From Cardiobacteriaceae bacterium (GTDB taxonomy: Bacteria > Pseudomonadota > Gammaproteobacteria > Cardiobacteriales > Cardiobacteriaceae): a stretch of 50,607 nt of DNA. Numbering within the stretch: position 1 is the first letter of the stretch; the number at the start of each line of letters is the position of its first letter. The DNA is taken from NCBI GenBank assembly GCA_030529365.1, contig JAUMXB010000018.1, positions 1 through 50,607 of the forward strand, written 5' to 3'. Both the position numbers and the translations under genes were made by a program. Positions 35,400 through 43,164 of this stretch are shown in pieces. The notes beneath the pieces are model-generated. The model did not search any database, was not told where the DNA came from, and worked only from the letters and a program-made list of their open reading frames with translations.

Positions 35400-35956
35400 A
35401 GGTCACTCCAAAGGATGAACGGGCGGACGATGCCGCGCACGTTGGCAAGCGGGATCGCGCCGTAATAGCGGCTGTCCCAGGAAAAGGGGTGATGCCCGGA
35501 GATCACCCACACCGTCCCGTCGGCGACCACGCCAGTGGCGGCCGGTTCGGGCATGGCACGATGAAGGCCGTCTTCGGCCATGCGGCGGCTGTTGGCAATA
35601 CGCTCGCCGTTGACGCTCACGCCGCCGTCATCGATGGCGACGACATCGCCCGGCAGTGCCACGACCGGTTTCATCAGCGGCCGCAAATACAGCTCGCAGC
35701 CGGTATCGGGAAAGGGGGTGTCCACATAGCCCCGGCTTTTGCTGAGGCTTGCCGCCTCTCCAGACAGGCAAAAGCGGACAATATCGCCACGGCGGATGCC
35801 GTCCGCGCCGTCGCGGATCTGGCGGTAAATGCCTCGCGGCAGGGAATCGCTGGTATTGAGATGCAGGTTGAACAACGGGAAACAGGTCATCAGGGCAATG
35901 CCGAGCACGCCAAGGGCGATCAGGCTGTTCAGCAGATAACGCAAGACCCTTTTCAT
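35396..35956 (-). CDS. traF: TraF, pilin-maturing S26-type peptidase
   Basis: A 186-residue signal peptidase-like protein with one N-terminal membrane helix (about 8-28). The serine motif is NTSDSLPRGIY and the basic residue MKPVVALPGDVV, as in the RP4 TraF family; a third conserved box is SWDSRYYGAI. RP4 TraF removes the C-terminus of TrbC and cyclises it, so here it would mature the TrbC at 42494. It overlaps both traG and topB by four bases. Confidence 0.92.
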   Translation of the reverse strand: MKRVLRYLLNSLIALGVLGIALMTCFPLFNLHLNTSDSLPRGIYRQIRDGADGIRRGDIVRFCLSGEAASLSKSRGYVDTPFPDTGCELYLRPLMKPVVALPGDVVAIDDGGVSVNGERIANSRRMAEDGLHRAMPEPAATGVVADGTVWVISGHHPFSWDSRYYGAIPLANVRGIVRPFILWSDL

Positions 35957-37773
35957 AGCGCAAACTCCCGTGAACGATGGCCGCCAAGACGGTCGCTCCT
36001 CGCAGGTGCAGGCACTTGCGCACGCGCCAGGAAAGTCTTGTCGTTGAAGTAGAGAATCTGGGTGCCGAGAATGGGCGCGTAGCCGGCGGCGAACACCATC
36101 AGCTGCCCGGCATCGACGATGCGCTCGTTGTCGCCGGTGCCGCTCTTCACCGGTTTCTTGAGACGCATGACTTCATCGGCGGTGATCAGCGGCCGCTGAT
36201 GCTCGCGGAAGGTCTTGTTGTAATGCCTGGCCGCGCCACCAAAGCGTGAACCGGACACGCTTACTTCTTCCTTGATGATGGTGGCGGTGCCGCTCATCTT
36301 GGAGAATATCTCTGCCGTTTCGATCTTGTTGGGCGCATAGCCGACACGGATATGGCTGTTGGCGATGATTTTCTCGTCGCGGCCGTAAATGCCGTTCAGC
36401 TGCTGGATGTCCTGGCAGATGAGATAGGCTTTCAGACCGTAACCGGCCATGAAGGCGAGACCGTCTTCGACCATGGCGAGTTTTTTCAAAGCGGGGAACT
36501 CGTCGAGCATCAGGAGCAGGCGATGCTGGTAATGTTTGACCGAACGGCCGCCGACAAACTCCATCTTCTCGGTGAGCCGACGGATGATCTGGGTGATCAG
36601 GAGGCGTATCAGTGGCCGGATGCGGTCGGCATCCGATGGCCGGTCCACGATATAGAGGGACAGCGGCTTGTCGTGGTGCATCAGGTCCTCGATCCTGAAG
36701 TCGCTCGATGCGGTGCGTCTGGCCACAATGGGATCGCGGTAAAGCGACAGGTTGGCGAGTGCCGTGGATACCACCGACGACATTTCTTCTTCGGCCTTGT
36801 TGAGCATGGCGCGCGCCTCGGCCGCTACCACCGGATGCGGCCCCTGCGGGGTATGCGGATACTCCAGCATTTCCTGCAAGACATCGGTTATGGGCATATC
36901 GGGGTTGGCCAGCATGGTTGCGACATCGGCAAGACTTGCCGTGCGCCCTTCTTCCTGGCGTGTCTTGTAGAGGGTGTGCAGGATGGTGCCGGTCAGCAGG
37001 GCAAAGCTGGTCTTGTCCCAATGCGTTTCCAGCCCCTTGCCCTGGGGATCGACAATCATGGTGGCGATGTTCTGCACATCACCGACAGCGCGCTCTTCAT
37101 CGAGCCGCACCGCATCGAGCGGGTTGTAGCAGCAGCTGTCCACCTCGGGATTGCCGGGATCGAAATTGAGCACCACGTTGGCGGCATACTGTTGCCGCCA
37201 ACCGGCGGTCAACGCCCAGTTCTCGCCCTTGATGTCGTAGATCAGCGCCGATTCCGTCCAGGTGAGCAGCGTCGGCAATACCAGCCCCACCCCCTTGCCG
37301 GAACGGGTCGGCGCAAAGGCGATGATATGCTCCGGGCCATCATGGCGCAGATAATGGACCTTGCCGCGCTCGTCCTGCCAGGCCCCGACATAGACGCCGT
37401 GGTTGCCGAGCAGTCCGGCTTCCTCGATCTCCTGGCGTTCTGCCCAATGCGCCGAACCGTGCAAATCGGCGATGGCCGAACTGTCGCGCTTCTTGAGAGT
37501 GGCTTGCAGGATCAGCCACATCATGCCCACGCCAATGACGGCAGCAAATACCGCCAGACCGGCCGTGACGGTTTTCTGGTGACTGTCATAAAAGCGCACC
37601 AGCCATACCAGCCAGTCCCAGGGCGCATACCAATGCCCGTACAACGGTTTGCCGAGCGCGGCGTGATAGCGGAATTTCCACGCCATCACCTGGGTGGCGG
37701 CGACGCTGGCGATGACCAGCACAAAGAGCAGGGCCGTGATTTTTTTGCCCGCGCTCATGGGTTTCCTTGTCAT
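35953..37773 (-). CDS. traG: TraG/VirD4 type IV coupling protein
   Basis: A 606-residue inner-membrane ATPase. Two N-terminal membrane helices (about 12-31 and 68-92) are followed by Walker A APTRSGKGVG (near 154-163), DIKGEN and Walker B LLLMLDEFPAL. It links the TraI-DNA complex to the Trb channel. I start at ATG 37771-37773, overlapping the traI stop (ATGA); the longer frame reaches into traI. Confidence 0.96.
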   Translation of the reverse strand: MTRKPMSAGKKITALLFVLVIASVAATQVMAWKFRYHAALGKPLYGHWYAPWDWLVWLVRFYDSHQKTVTAGLAVFAAVIGVGMMWLILQATLKKRDSSAIADLHGSAHWAERQEIEEAGLLGNHGVYVGAWQDERGKVHYLRHDGPEHIIAFAPTRSGKGVGLVLPTLLTWTESALIYDIKGENWALTAGWRQQYAANVVLNFDPGNPEVDSCCYNPLDAVRLDEERAVGDVQNIATMIVDPQGKGLETHWDKTSFALLTGTILHTLYKTRQEEGRTASLADVATMLANPDMPITDVLQEMLEYPHTPQGPHPVVAAEARAMLNKAEEEMSSVVSTALANLSLYRDPIVARRTASSDFRIEDLMHHDKPLSLYIVDRPSDADRIRPLIRLLITQIIRRLTEKMEFVGGRSVKHYQHRLLLMLDEFPALKKLAMVEDGLAFMAGYGLKAYLICQDIQQLNGIYGRDEKIIANSHIRVGYAPNKIETAEIFSKMSGTATIIKEEVSVSGSRFGGAARHYNKTFREHQRPLITADEVMRLKKPVKSGTGDNERIVDAGQLMVFAAGYAPILGTQILYFNDKTFLARAQVPAPARSDRLGGHRSREFAL

Positions 37774-39350
37774 GATCGACTCCTGGATTTTTTCGGGAAT
37801 TGCAAATAACCGTGCGCCCTGACCTGCACGCTGTCGCCTCTCTTGCCCTGCTGGGCGAGCAAGGCTTGCTGTTTGGCGGATACCGGCATGACCCACATCA
37901 CGCCGTCCCTTTCCAGCAAGGCGACGGCAAGGTCGGCATCAAGGCGGCGGTGGCCGCGATAGATGAACTCGCCCTGTCGGCCGTCGAGTGCGCGATGCTC
38001 GATCACGTCGCGCGCCTTGCCGACCAGGGCATTGCGCGACGCGATCCATGCAGCAAGACGTGCATCGGGAGAGGGTTTGCTGTTGGCAGCAAGTGCCTGA
38101 CGCAGCGCTTGCTGCTGATCGTCGCCAAGCCTTGCCATGACGGCCGCCATACCGCGCCGCTGCCCTTGGCGGGTGAGTTTGGCCAGCGCCCCGGCATCGC
38201 CGGCAACGGCCTTCGCCACCAGAAACGCTTGCCAGGTCGGCAGCGGCTGCTGCACGGTGAGGAGCTGCCGTTCCTGCCGATAGCGGTTTTGCAGTTTTTG
38301 CCTGTCGCTGGCTCTGGCCTTGGCCAGCTTTTGGTAGAGCGCGGCCTTTTGCCGCTTGTTGAGCAGCGCATCGCGCCTGATCTCCTCGCGAAGCGCCGCG
38401 TATTGGTTGCGCATGCCGCGCACTTCGCGCTCGCGCATCGTGCTGATCTCGGCACGGCGTTCCCGCCGCGCGGCCATGGCCGCATGACGCTCGCGCTGAT
38501 ATTCCGTCCACAACGCATCCGCTGCTGCCGGTTGATAGGTGGACTGCACGTCCAGCGGCGAGGTTGACGCGGGTGGCATCCATGCTCCGAAACGCTCTTG
38601 CAGGGCCTCGCTGCTGGCGAAGTCTGCGCCAAGGAGTGCGGCACGAACAAAAACCGCCTTGCCGTCTTCCTGTCGTGCCGCGAGCACCATGCCCTGCTCC
38701 ACAGGCTGGATGGTGAGACCGAAACGGTTGAGCGCCTGATGCAGCTCGTCCCAAGACGCGGGCGATGACAGGGCGATGGCAGGACGCACGTCTTCGATCA
38801 CATAGCGCTCCAGCGAGACCTGGCCGCTGTAGGCTTCCATGTCGCGCGCCGCCTGGCTGAGCGAATGCGGGTCATCCATGTGGTTGTCCACGACAAGGCC
38901 CAGTTCCTGTTCCAGGGCAGCGCATACCCTGGCCAGGCGACGATGCGAGTAATAGGGCGTGATCTGGCGCAAGGACACGGGATGCACGCGGTTGATGGCA
39001 AGGTGCAGATGGGGATGTTCGGTATCGGTATGCAGCACGGAGACACGCTGATGCCCGGCAAAGCCCAGCGCCTCGCAACAGGTGGCTTCGATGCGGGCGA
39101 GACGTGCCGGACTCAGATCATCTTCCGGGTGGAAGGACAGCACCAGATGATAGGTCTTGTCGTACCCCGCACGCGCCATCTCCTGGGTGGCAGTCACCAC
39201 CTTGACCACCGACGCCACGTCATCGAAGCTGCAATTGCTGATGGTGGCCGGCAGCGGCTCGCCGAGATGGGCGCGGGTGATGTAGTCCACCAGACGCTTG
39301 AAACTGGCCTGCTGCCCCCTGGCCTTCTTGGGGATCTCCTTGGCGATCAC
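37770..39350 (-). CDS. traI: MOBP-type relaxase TraI
   Basis: A 526-residue relaxase. The catalytic Tyr is probably Y23 (RLVDYIT) and the metal site is HTDTEHPHLHLAIN (H107, D109, H114, H116, N120), the MOBP pattern shared with RP4 TraI. An Arg/Gln/Ala-rich helical stretch covers about 280-370 and the tail is basic (KKSRSRS). It nicks the adjacent oriT and stays on the 5' end. The start is GTG 39348-39350, directly abutting the traJ stop. It is shorter than RP4 TraI (732 residues) and has no primase or helicase domain. Confidence 0.94.
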   Translation of the reverse strand: MIAKEIPKKARGQQASFKRLVDYITRAHLGEPLPATISNCSFDDVASVVKVVTATQEMARAGYDKTYHLVLSFHPEDDLSPARLARIEATCCEALGFAGHQRVSVLHTDTEHPHLHLAINRVHPVSLRQITPYYSHRRLARVCAALEQELGLVVDNHMDDPHSLSQAARDMEAYSGQVSLERYVIEDVRPAIALSSPASWDELHQALNRFGLTIQPVEQGMVLAARQEDGKAVFVRAALLGADFASSEALQERFGAWMPPASTSPLDVQSTYQPAAADALWTEYQRERHAAMAARRERRAEISTMREREVRGMRNQYAALREEIRRDALLNKRQKAALYQKLAKARASDRQKLQNRYRQERQLLTVQQPLPTWQAFLVAKAVAGDAGALAKLTRQGQRRGMAAVMARLGDDQQQALRQALAANSKPSPDARLAAWIASRNALVGKARDVIEHRALDGRQGEFIYRGHRRLDADLAVALLERDGVMWVMPVSAKQQALLAQQGKRGDSVQVRAHGYLQFPKKSRSRS

Positions 39351-39677
39351 TTATTGCCCCAATTGGGCGATCAGGACATGAATGGCGGATTTGAGGTCGT
39401 TCAATTCATGCAGCAATTCGCGCACATTGAGATGCTGATGCAAATACGCATCTTCATCGCGTGACAACCACAATTTGAGCAATCCACCCACCCGGCCAAT
39501 ATCGCCATGCAAATGCGACAACGCCAATAAAGCCTGCTGATCCATTTTGGAGCGGGGAACAATGCCCAATGCCGTTTGACGAATATAGGCACTGCGAGTT
39601 AGGCAACAGGCATGCGCTTTTTGCTCAATTGTCTTTTTCTCTTCTTCAGACAAACGCAATGAAACAAATTTGGCCAT
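39351..39677 (-). CDS. traJ: TraJ/MobC-like relaxosome accessory protein
   Basis: A 108-residue protein with an N-terminal ribbon-helix-helix-like segment (FVSLRLSEEEKKTIEQKA...SAYIRQTALG) and a helical C-terminus. In RP4, TraJ binds an inverted repeat beside nic and recruits TraI. The gene starts 13 bases from the oriT repeats, with AAGGAT before the ATG. Confidence 0.85.
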   Translation of the reverse strand: MAKFVSLRLSEEEKKTIEQKAHACCLTRSAYIRQTALGIVPRSKMDQQALLALSHLHGDIGRVGGLLKLWLSRDEDAYLHQHLNVRELLHELNDLKSAIHVLIAQLGQ

Positions 39678-39689
39678 GAATATCCTTTT

Positions 39690-39807
39690 GACGTAATGGA
39701 AACGACGCGGCAGCGTCGAAATTGCCTCGCAGAGCAGGATAGGTGGTTGTGGAGAGCTGCTTGCAGCGTGTCACAACTACACATCCTGCCTTCTGGCACA
39801 TTACGTC
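39690..39807. other. oriT: Origin of transfer (oriT) with RP4-like nic site
   Basis: On the minus strand CACCTATCCTG-C (39734-39743) matches the RP4 nic consensus; the cut is expected between 39735 and 39734. Outer arms GACGTAATG (39690-39698) and CATTACGTC (39799-39807) are perfect. Inside are a GACGC/GCGTC hairpin (39704-39717) and a large imperfect inverted repeat (39735-39787) made of CAGGAT, GTTGTG, GCTGC and their complements. A second ATCCTGC lies on the plus strand at 39782-39788. Position between traJ and traK is the same as in RP4. The AT-rich 39808-40051 probably holds the divergent promoters; TATGAT at 40016-40021 is a weak -10 candidate for traK. Confidence 0.88.
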
Positions 39808-40051
39808 GAATTGGCATTGAATGGACAAAAATGAAAATTATTGCAAAACCATGATAATTGACACCAAAGAATGCAATGCAATGTCAATGGAAAATGAGAA
39901 ACAGAGACAATAATGAAGAAGAATGAAAAGAGGTGACAGAGATTGAAATTTGTAGGCTGACAAGGTCATTTGTCGTCATGTTTGAGCATGGCTTCGTGAA
40001 TTGCCGACAAGCCTCTATGATCAGGCTGTCCTTTGAAAGTGTGAGGAAAAC

Positions 40052-40354
40052 ATGAAACGCCTTGAATATGGATTTGCAAGATCATTTGTGGCGCAGCACA
40101 AGAATTACATTGAGCAGGAGATGAAAAAGCTCAGAACCGTGAAATCTATCTGGAAAGAATTGCAAAGCAATGCAAAAGACAAAATATCCTATCGAATATT
40201 TGTCTATCATGTTTCCAACCAGATTGCCAAAAATCTTCCCCTGCAATACTACATCGACAGGAAAGACACGAAAAAGAAACCGGAAAGACATGACAGAAGC
40301 ATTTCCCATGCATTCGAATTCACGACACAGGTCAATTCGGAGGAAATCATCTGA
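40052..40354 (+). CDS. traK: TraK-like oriT-binding protein
   Basis: A 100-residue, Lys-rich basic protein. The central KSIWKELQSN...ISYRIFVYHVSNQI resembles the DNA-binding core of TraK-family proteins, which wrap oriT and help relaxosome assembly. Position supports this: first gene rightward from oriT, followed by traL and traM. TGAGGA precedes the ATG and its stop overlaps the traL start. Confidence 0.7.
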   Translation: MKRLEYGFARSFVAQHKNYIEQEMKKLRTVKSIWKELQSNAKDKISYRIFVYHVSNQIAKNLPLQYYIDRKDTKKKPERHDRSISHAFEFTTQVNSEEII

Positions 40355-41106
40355 TGTCTCATATTCATTTCATCTTGCAGGGCAAGGGTGGCGTCGGCAA
40401 AAGCCTGATTGCCGCCCTGATGACGCAATACCAGTTGCATGAAGGTATTCCCACCATTGCGGTGGATACCGATCCGGTCAATGCCTCTCTCGCCGCTTAC
40501 AGCGCCTTTCCGACCCGGCGCATCGAGCTGTTGGACAAACACCAAAACCTGAAACCGCGCGAGTTCGATACCCTGATGGAAATGATTGTCGCCCACCCGG
40601 ACGAGGCATTTGTCATCGACAACGGCGCATCGAGTTTTCTGCCGCTGTCCGGCTATCTCGTCGAGAACGACGTGATGGCCATGCTGCAAGGCATGGGCCG
40701 CCAGGTCATCGTTCATACCGTGGTGACTGGCGGACAGGCGATGATGGATACCCTGCATGGGCTCGCCGCGCTCGGCAAAAACATGCAGGTGCCGCTTGCC
40801 ATCTGGATCAACGGCTACTTCGGCGAAGTGGTGGCGGATGGCAAGCGCTTCGAGCAAATGAAAGTCTATGAATCGCTGAAAAGGCAGATTGTCGCGGTGA
40901 TGCGCATCGACAAGATGTCGCCGCTCTTTGAAGACGATTTCCGCACCTTGCTGGAACGGCATCTGACCTTTGAGCAGGCCCTGCAAGATGACAGCTTCAA
41001 CCTCATGGCGCGCAATCGTCTCAAGATGATTCGCGACAACCTCTTTGCCCAGCTGGGGCATTTGAGAGCAGCCATTGCCATGGATGGCAGCCATGCTGAA
41101 ACGTGA
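40354..41106 (+). CDS. traL: TraL, ParA-like P-loop ATPase
   Basis: A 250-residue protein with the deviant Walker A QGKGGVGKSLIAAL near the N-terminus and VDTDPVN (A' motif), and FVIDNGAS as Walker B. RP4 TraL belongs to this ParA/MinD group; its role in transfer is auxiliary. The start overlaps the traK stop by one base. Confidence 0.87.
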   Translation: MSHIHFILQGKGGVGKSLIAALMTQYQLHEGIPTIAVDTDPVNASLAAYSAFPTRRIELLDKHQNLKPREFDTLMEMIVAHPDEAFVIDNGASSFLPLSGYLVENDVMAMLQGMGRQVIVHTVVTGGQAMMDTLHGLAALGKNMQVPLAIWINGYFGEVVADGKRFEQMKVYESLKRQIVAVMRIDKMSPLFEDDFRTLLERHLTFEQALQDDSFNLMARNRLKMIRDNLFAQLGHLRAAIAMDGSHAET

Positions 41107-41494
41107 GGACATCATCGCGCTGGTCGCCAGGGAGCACGGCATCCTGATCAGCCGCGACGATCCAATCTTGGCGCTGCTTGCCGTGCACCAGGTACTGGTC
41201 GATCACTACGCCCGACAGCTCGGACAGAGTTTTGAGGGCATGAGCCAGCAGCTCTGTGAGCAGCTCGGCGACATCCAGAACCGCTATGGCGAGCAATCCA
41301 GACAACTCGCCAATGAAGTGGTGGGTGGTGCCGTAGAAAGCATTGCCGAAGCAGAAAAACGCCTGGTTGCCGCCCTGCAAAGCCAGCAGCTTGATCATCG
41401 TGCGGATCAGCAGCGTCTTGCCCGCATCGAGTGGGGATTGTGGCTGTTGGTGGTGCTCGCGGCTGTTCTGGCGCTTGTGCACATCATGCTGTGA
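41093..41494 (+). CDS. traM: TraM-like small membrane protein
   Basis: A 133-residue protein with a helical body (possible coiled coil, about 25-100) and a single C-terminal membrane helix (GLWLLVVLAAVLALVHIML). Order after traK-traL matches RP4 traM, whose function is poorly known. The start is uncertain: ATG 41093 (MLKREDI) or 41084; I use 41093. It overlaps the end of traL by 14 bases. Confidence 0.72.
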   Translation: MLKREDIIALVAREHGILISRDDPILALLAVHQVLVDHYARQLGQSFEGMSQQLCEQLGDIQNRYGEQSRQLANEVVGGAVESIAEAEKRLVAALQSQQLDHRADQQRLARIEWGLWLLVVLAAVLALVHIML

Positions 41495-41502
41495 GGGTGA
41501 CC

Positions 41503-42429
41503 ATGACCGATAACGAAGAATATCAACGCCGCCTGAACAGCAAAATCGTGCGTGAACTCGGTCGCGAGATCGTCGCCGCCCTGGAAGATGCCAGGGTGAT
41601 CGAGATCATGCTGAACAGCGACGGCCGCCTGTGGATCGATCGCCTGGGAGAGGGCATGAGCTGCATCGGCAGCATGTCCGCTCCCAACGCCATGGCCCTT
41701 CTCGGCACCATTGCCGACGGTCTCGGTACGGTCGTGACCAAGACATCGCCCATTCTTGAGGGCGAGCTGCCCCTGGATGGCAGCCGTTTTGAAGGTCTGA
41801 TTCCGCCGGTGGTGGCCAGACCCACATTCACCATCCGCAAGAAGGCGCTGTTGGTGTTTACCCTGGACGATTACGTCAACCAGGGCATTCTTGAGGAAGC
41901 ACAAAAGGCCGTCATCCAGGACGCCATCCGCGAGCGCCGCAACATCCTGGTGGTGGGCGGCACCGGCTCCGGCAAGACCACGCTCACCAACGGCATCATC
42001 GCCGAGATGGTCAGGCTCACCCCGGAAGACCGCCTGGTGATCATGGAAGATACCGCCGAGATCCAGTGCCAGGCAGAAAACGCCGTCATCTTGCGCACCA
42101 GCATCGACATCAGCATGCAGCAACTGCTGCGCGCCACCATGCGCCTGCGCCCGGACCGCATCATCGTCGGTGAGGTACGCGGCGCAGAAGCGCTTGCCCT
42201 GCTCAAGGCCTGGAATACCGGCCACCCCGGCGGCATTGCCACCCTGCACGCCAACAGCGCCGACAGCGGTCTGGTACGTCTGGAACAGCTGATTGCCGAA
42301 TCCGGCATCCAGGCGGACATGAAAGCGCTGATCGATGAAGCGGTCGATGTGGTGATCTTCATCGAGAAAAGCAACGGCGGACGGCGTATCCGCGAAATCA
42401 AAACCTATTACCGAGCAGGAGGACATTGA
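41503..42429 (+). CDS. trbB: TrbB, VirB11-type secretion ATPase
   Basis: A 308-residue hexameric traffic ATPase: Walker A VVGGTGSGKTTLTNG (about 147-161), the Asp box MEDTAEIQC, Walker B RIIVGEVRGAEAL and the His box GHPGGIATLHANS. It powers pilus assembly and substrate transfer with TrbE. I start at ATG 41503, with GAGGGTGACC before it. First gene of the trb group, eight bases after traM. Confidence 0.96.
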   Translation: MTDNEEYQRRLNSKIVRELGREIVAALEDARVIEIMLNSDGRLWIDRLGEGMSCIGSMSAPNAMALLGTIADGLGTVVTKTSPILEGELPLDGSRFEGLIPPVVARPTFTIRKKALLVFTLDDYVNQGILEEAQKAVIQDAIRERRNILVVGGTGSGKTTLTNGIIAEMVRLTPEDRLVIMEDTAEIQCQAENAVILRTSIDISMQQLLRATMRLRPDRIIVGEVRGAEALALLKAWNTGHPGGIATLHANSADSGLVRLEQLIAESGIQADMKALIDEAVDVVIFIEKSNGGRRIREIKTYYRAGGH

Positions 42430-42493
42430 CGCCAAAAGACCCGTACCCCCTTTCATTTCCCCGACTTTTTCTTCCTTCTTTCTGGAGACAACC

Positions 42494-42847
42494 ATGACCC
42501 ATACTCTCAACACCCAACGTTTCTTCCTGTTTGCCCTGATGGCTCTCGCCATCGTCTTTCTTGCCGATCCGGCCAATGCCGGTTCGGCTGCCGGTTTGCC
42601 GTGGGAAGGACCGCTCGACAAGCTCAAAAACTCGATTACCGGCCCGGTGGCGCTCGCCGTTTCCCTGATCGGTATCGTCGTTGCCGGCGGCATGCTCATC
42701 TTTGGTGGTGAGTTGGGCGAGTTTGCCCGGCGCATCATCATGGTAGTGCTGGTCCTGGCCCTGCTGGTCGCGGCCAACAACCTGCTGACCACGTTCTACG
42801 GCTCTGCCGGTGCCCTCATCCATCAGCCGCTCGTGGCACATACATGA
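42494..42847 (+). CDS. trbC: TrbC, conjugative pilin precursor
   Basis: A 117-residue VirB2-like pilin: long signal peptide (cleavage near ADPANA-G30), then two hydrophobic helices (about 50-70 and 80-98). The C-terminal stretch after NNLLTTFYGSAG would be trimmed, and the product probably cyclised by TraF. GGAGACAACC gives a strong ribosome-binding site, fitting the high pilin demand; the 64-base gap before it has no obvious terminator. Confidence 0.9.
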   Translation: MTHTLNTQRFFLFALMALAIVFLADPANAGSAAGLPWEGPLDKLKNSITGPVALAVSLIGIVVAGGMLIFGGELGEFARRIIMVVLVLALLVAANNLLTTFYGSAGALIHQPLVAHT

Positions 42848-43164
42848 TCGAGCTGCGCCAGATTCCGGTCTATCGCGCCCTGAACCGGCCAAAACTGATT
42901 TTGGGCTGCGATCGCGAATTGCTGCTGATGAGTGGCCTGATCGTGGCGACGCTGATTTTTGTCGCCGCCACCATTCCCTCCGCCGTCGCCGGCATCGCGA
43001 TGTGGTTCGTGGTCTTTGCCCTCTTGCGCAAGATGGGCAAGGCCGATCCGCAGATGCGCGACATCTACCTGCAACACATCAAGTATCGCGCCTGCTACCC
43101 GGCGCGGGCCACGCCCTTTGCGCCGCCCGCCCTCTGGCAACGCAAGAAACCCAAGGTGACATGA
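42844..43164 (+). CDS. trbD: TrbD, VirB3-like protein
   Basis: A 106-residue protein with an N-terminal IPVYRALNRPKLILGCDREL motif, typical of TrbD/VirB3, and one or two membrane helices (about 28-62). It works next to the TrbE ATPase at the inner membrane. Overlaps trbC and trbE by four bases each. Confidence 0.93.
   Translation: MIELRQIPVYRALNRPKLILGCDRELLLMSGLIVATLIFVAATIPSAVAGIAMWFVVFALLRKMGKADPQMRDIYLQHIKYRACYPARATPFAPPALWQRKKPKVT

Noticed and set aside
37774-37896. Longer N-terminus of TraG
   Set aside because: It lies fully within traI; the ATG at 37773 overlaps the traI stop and starts a normal TraG membrane helix.
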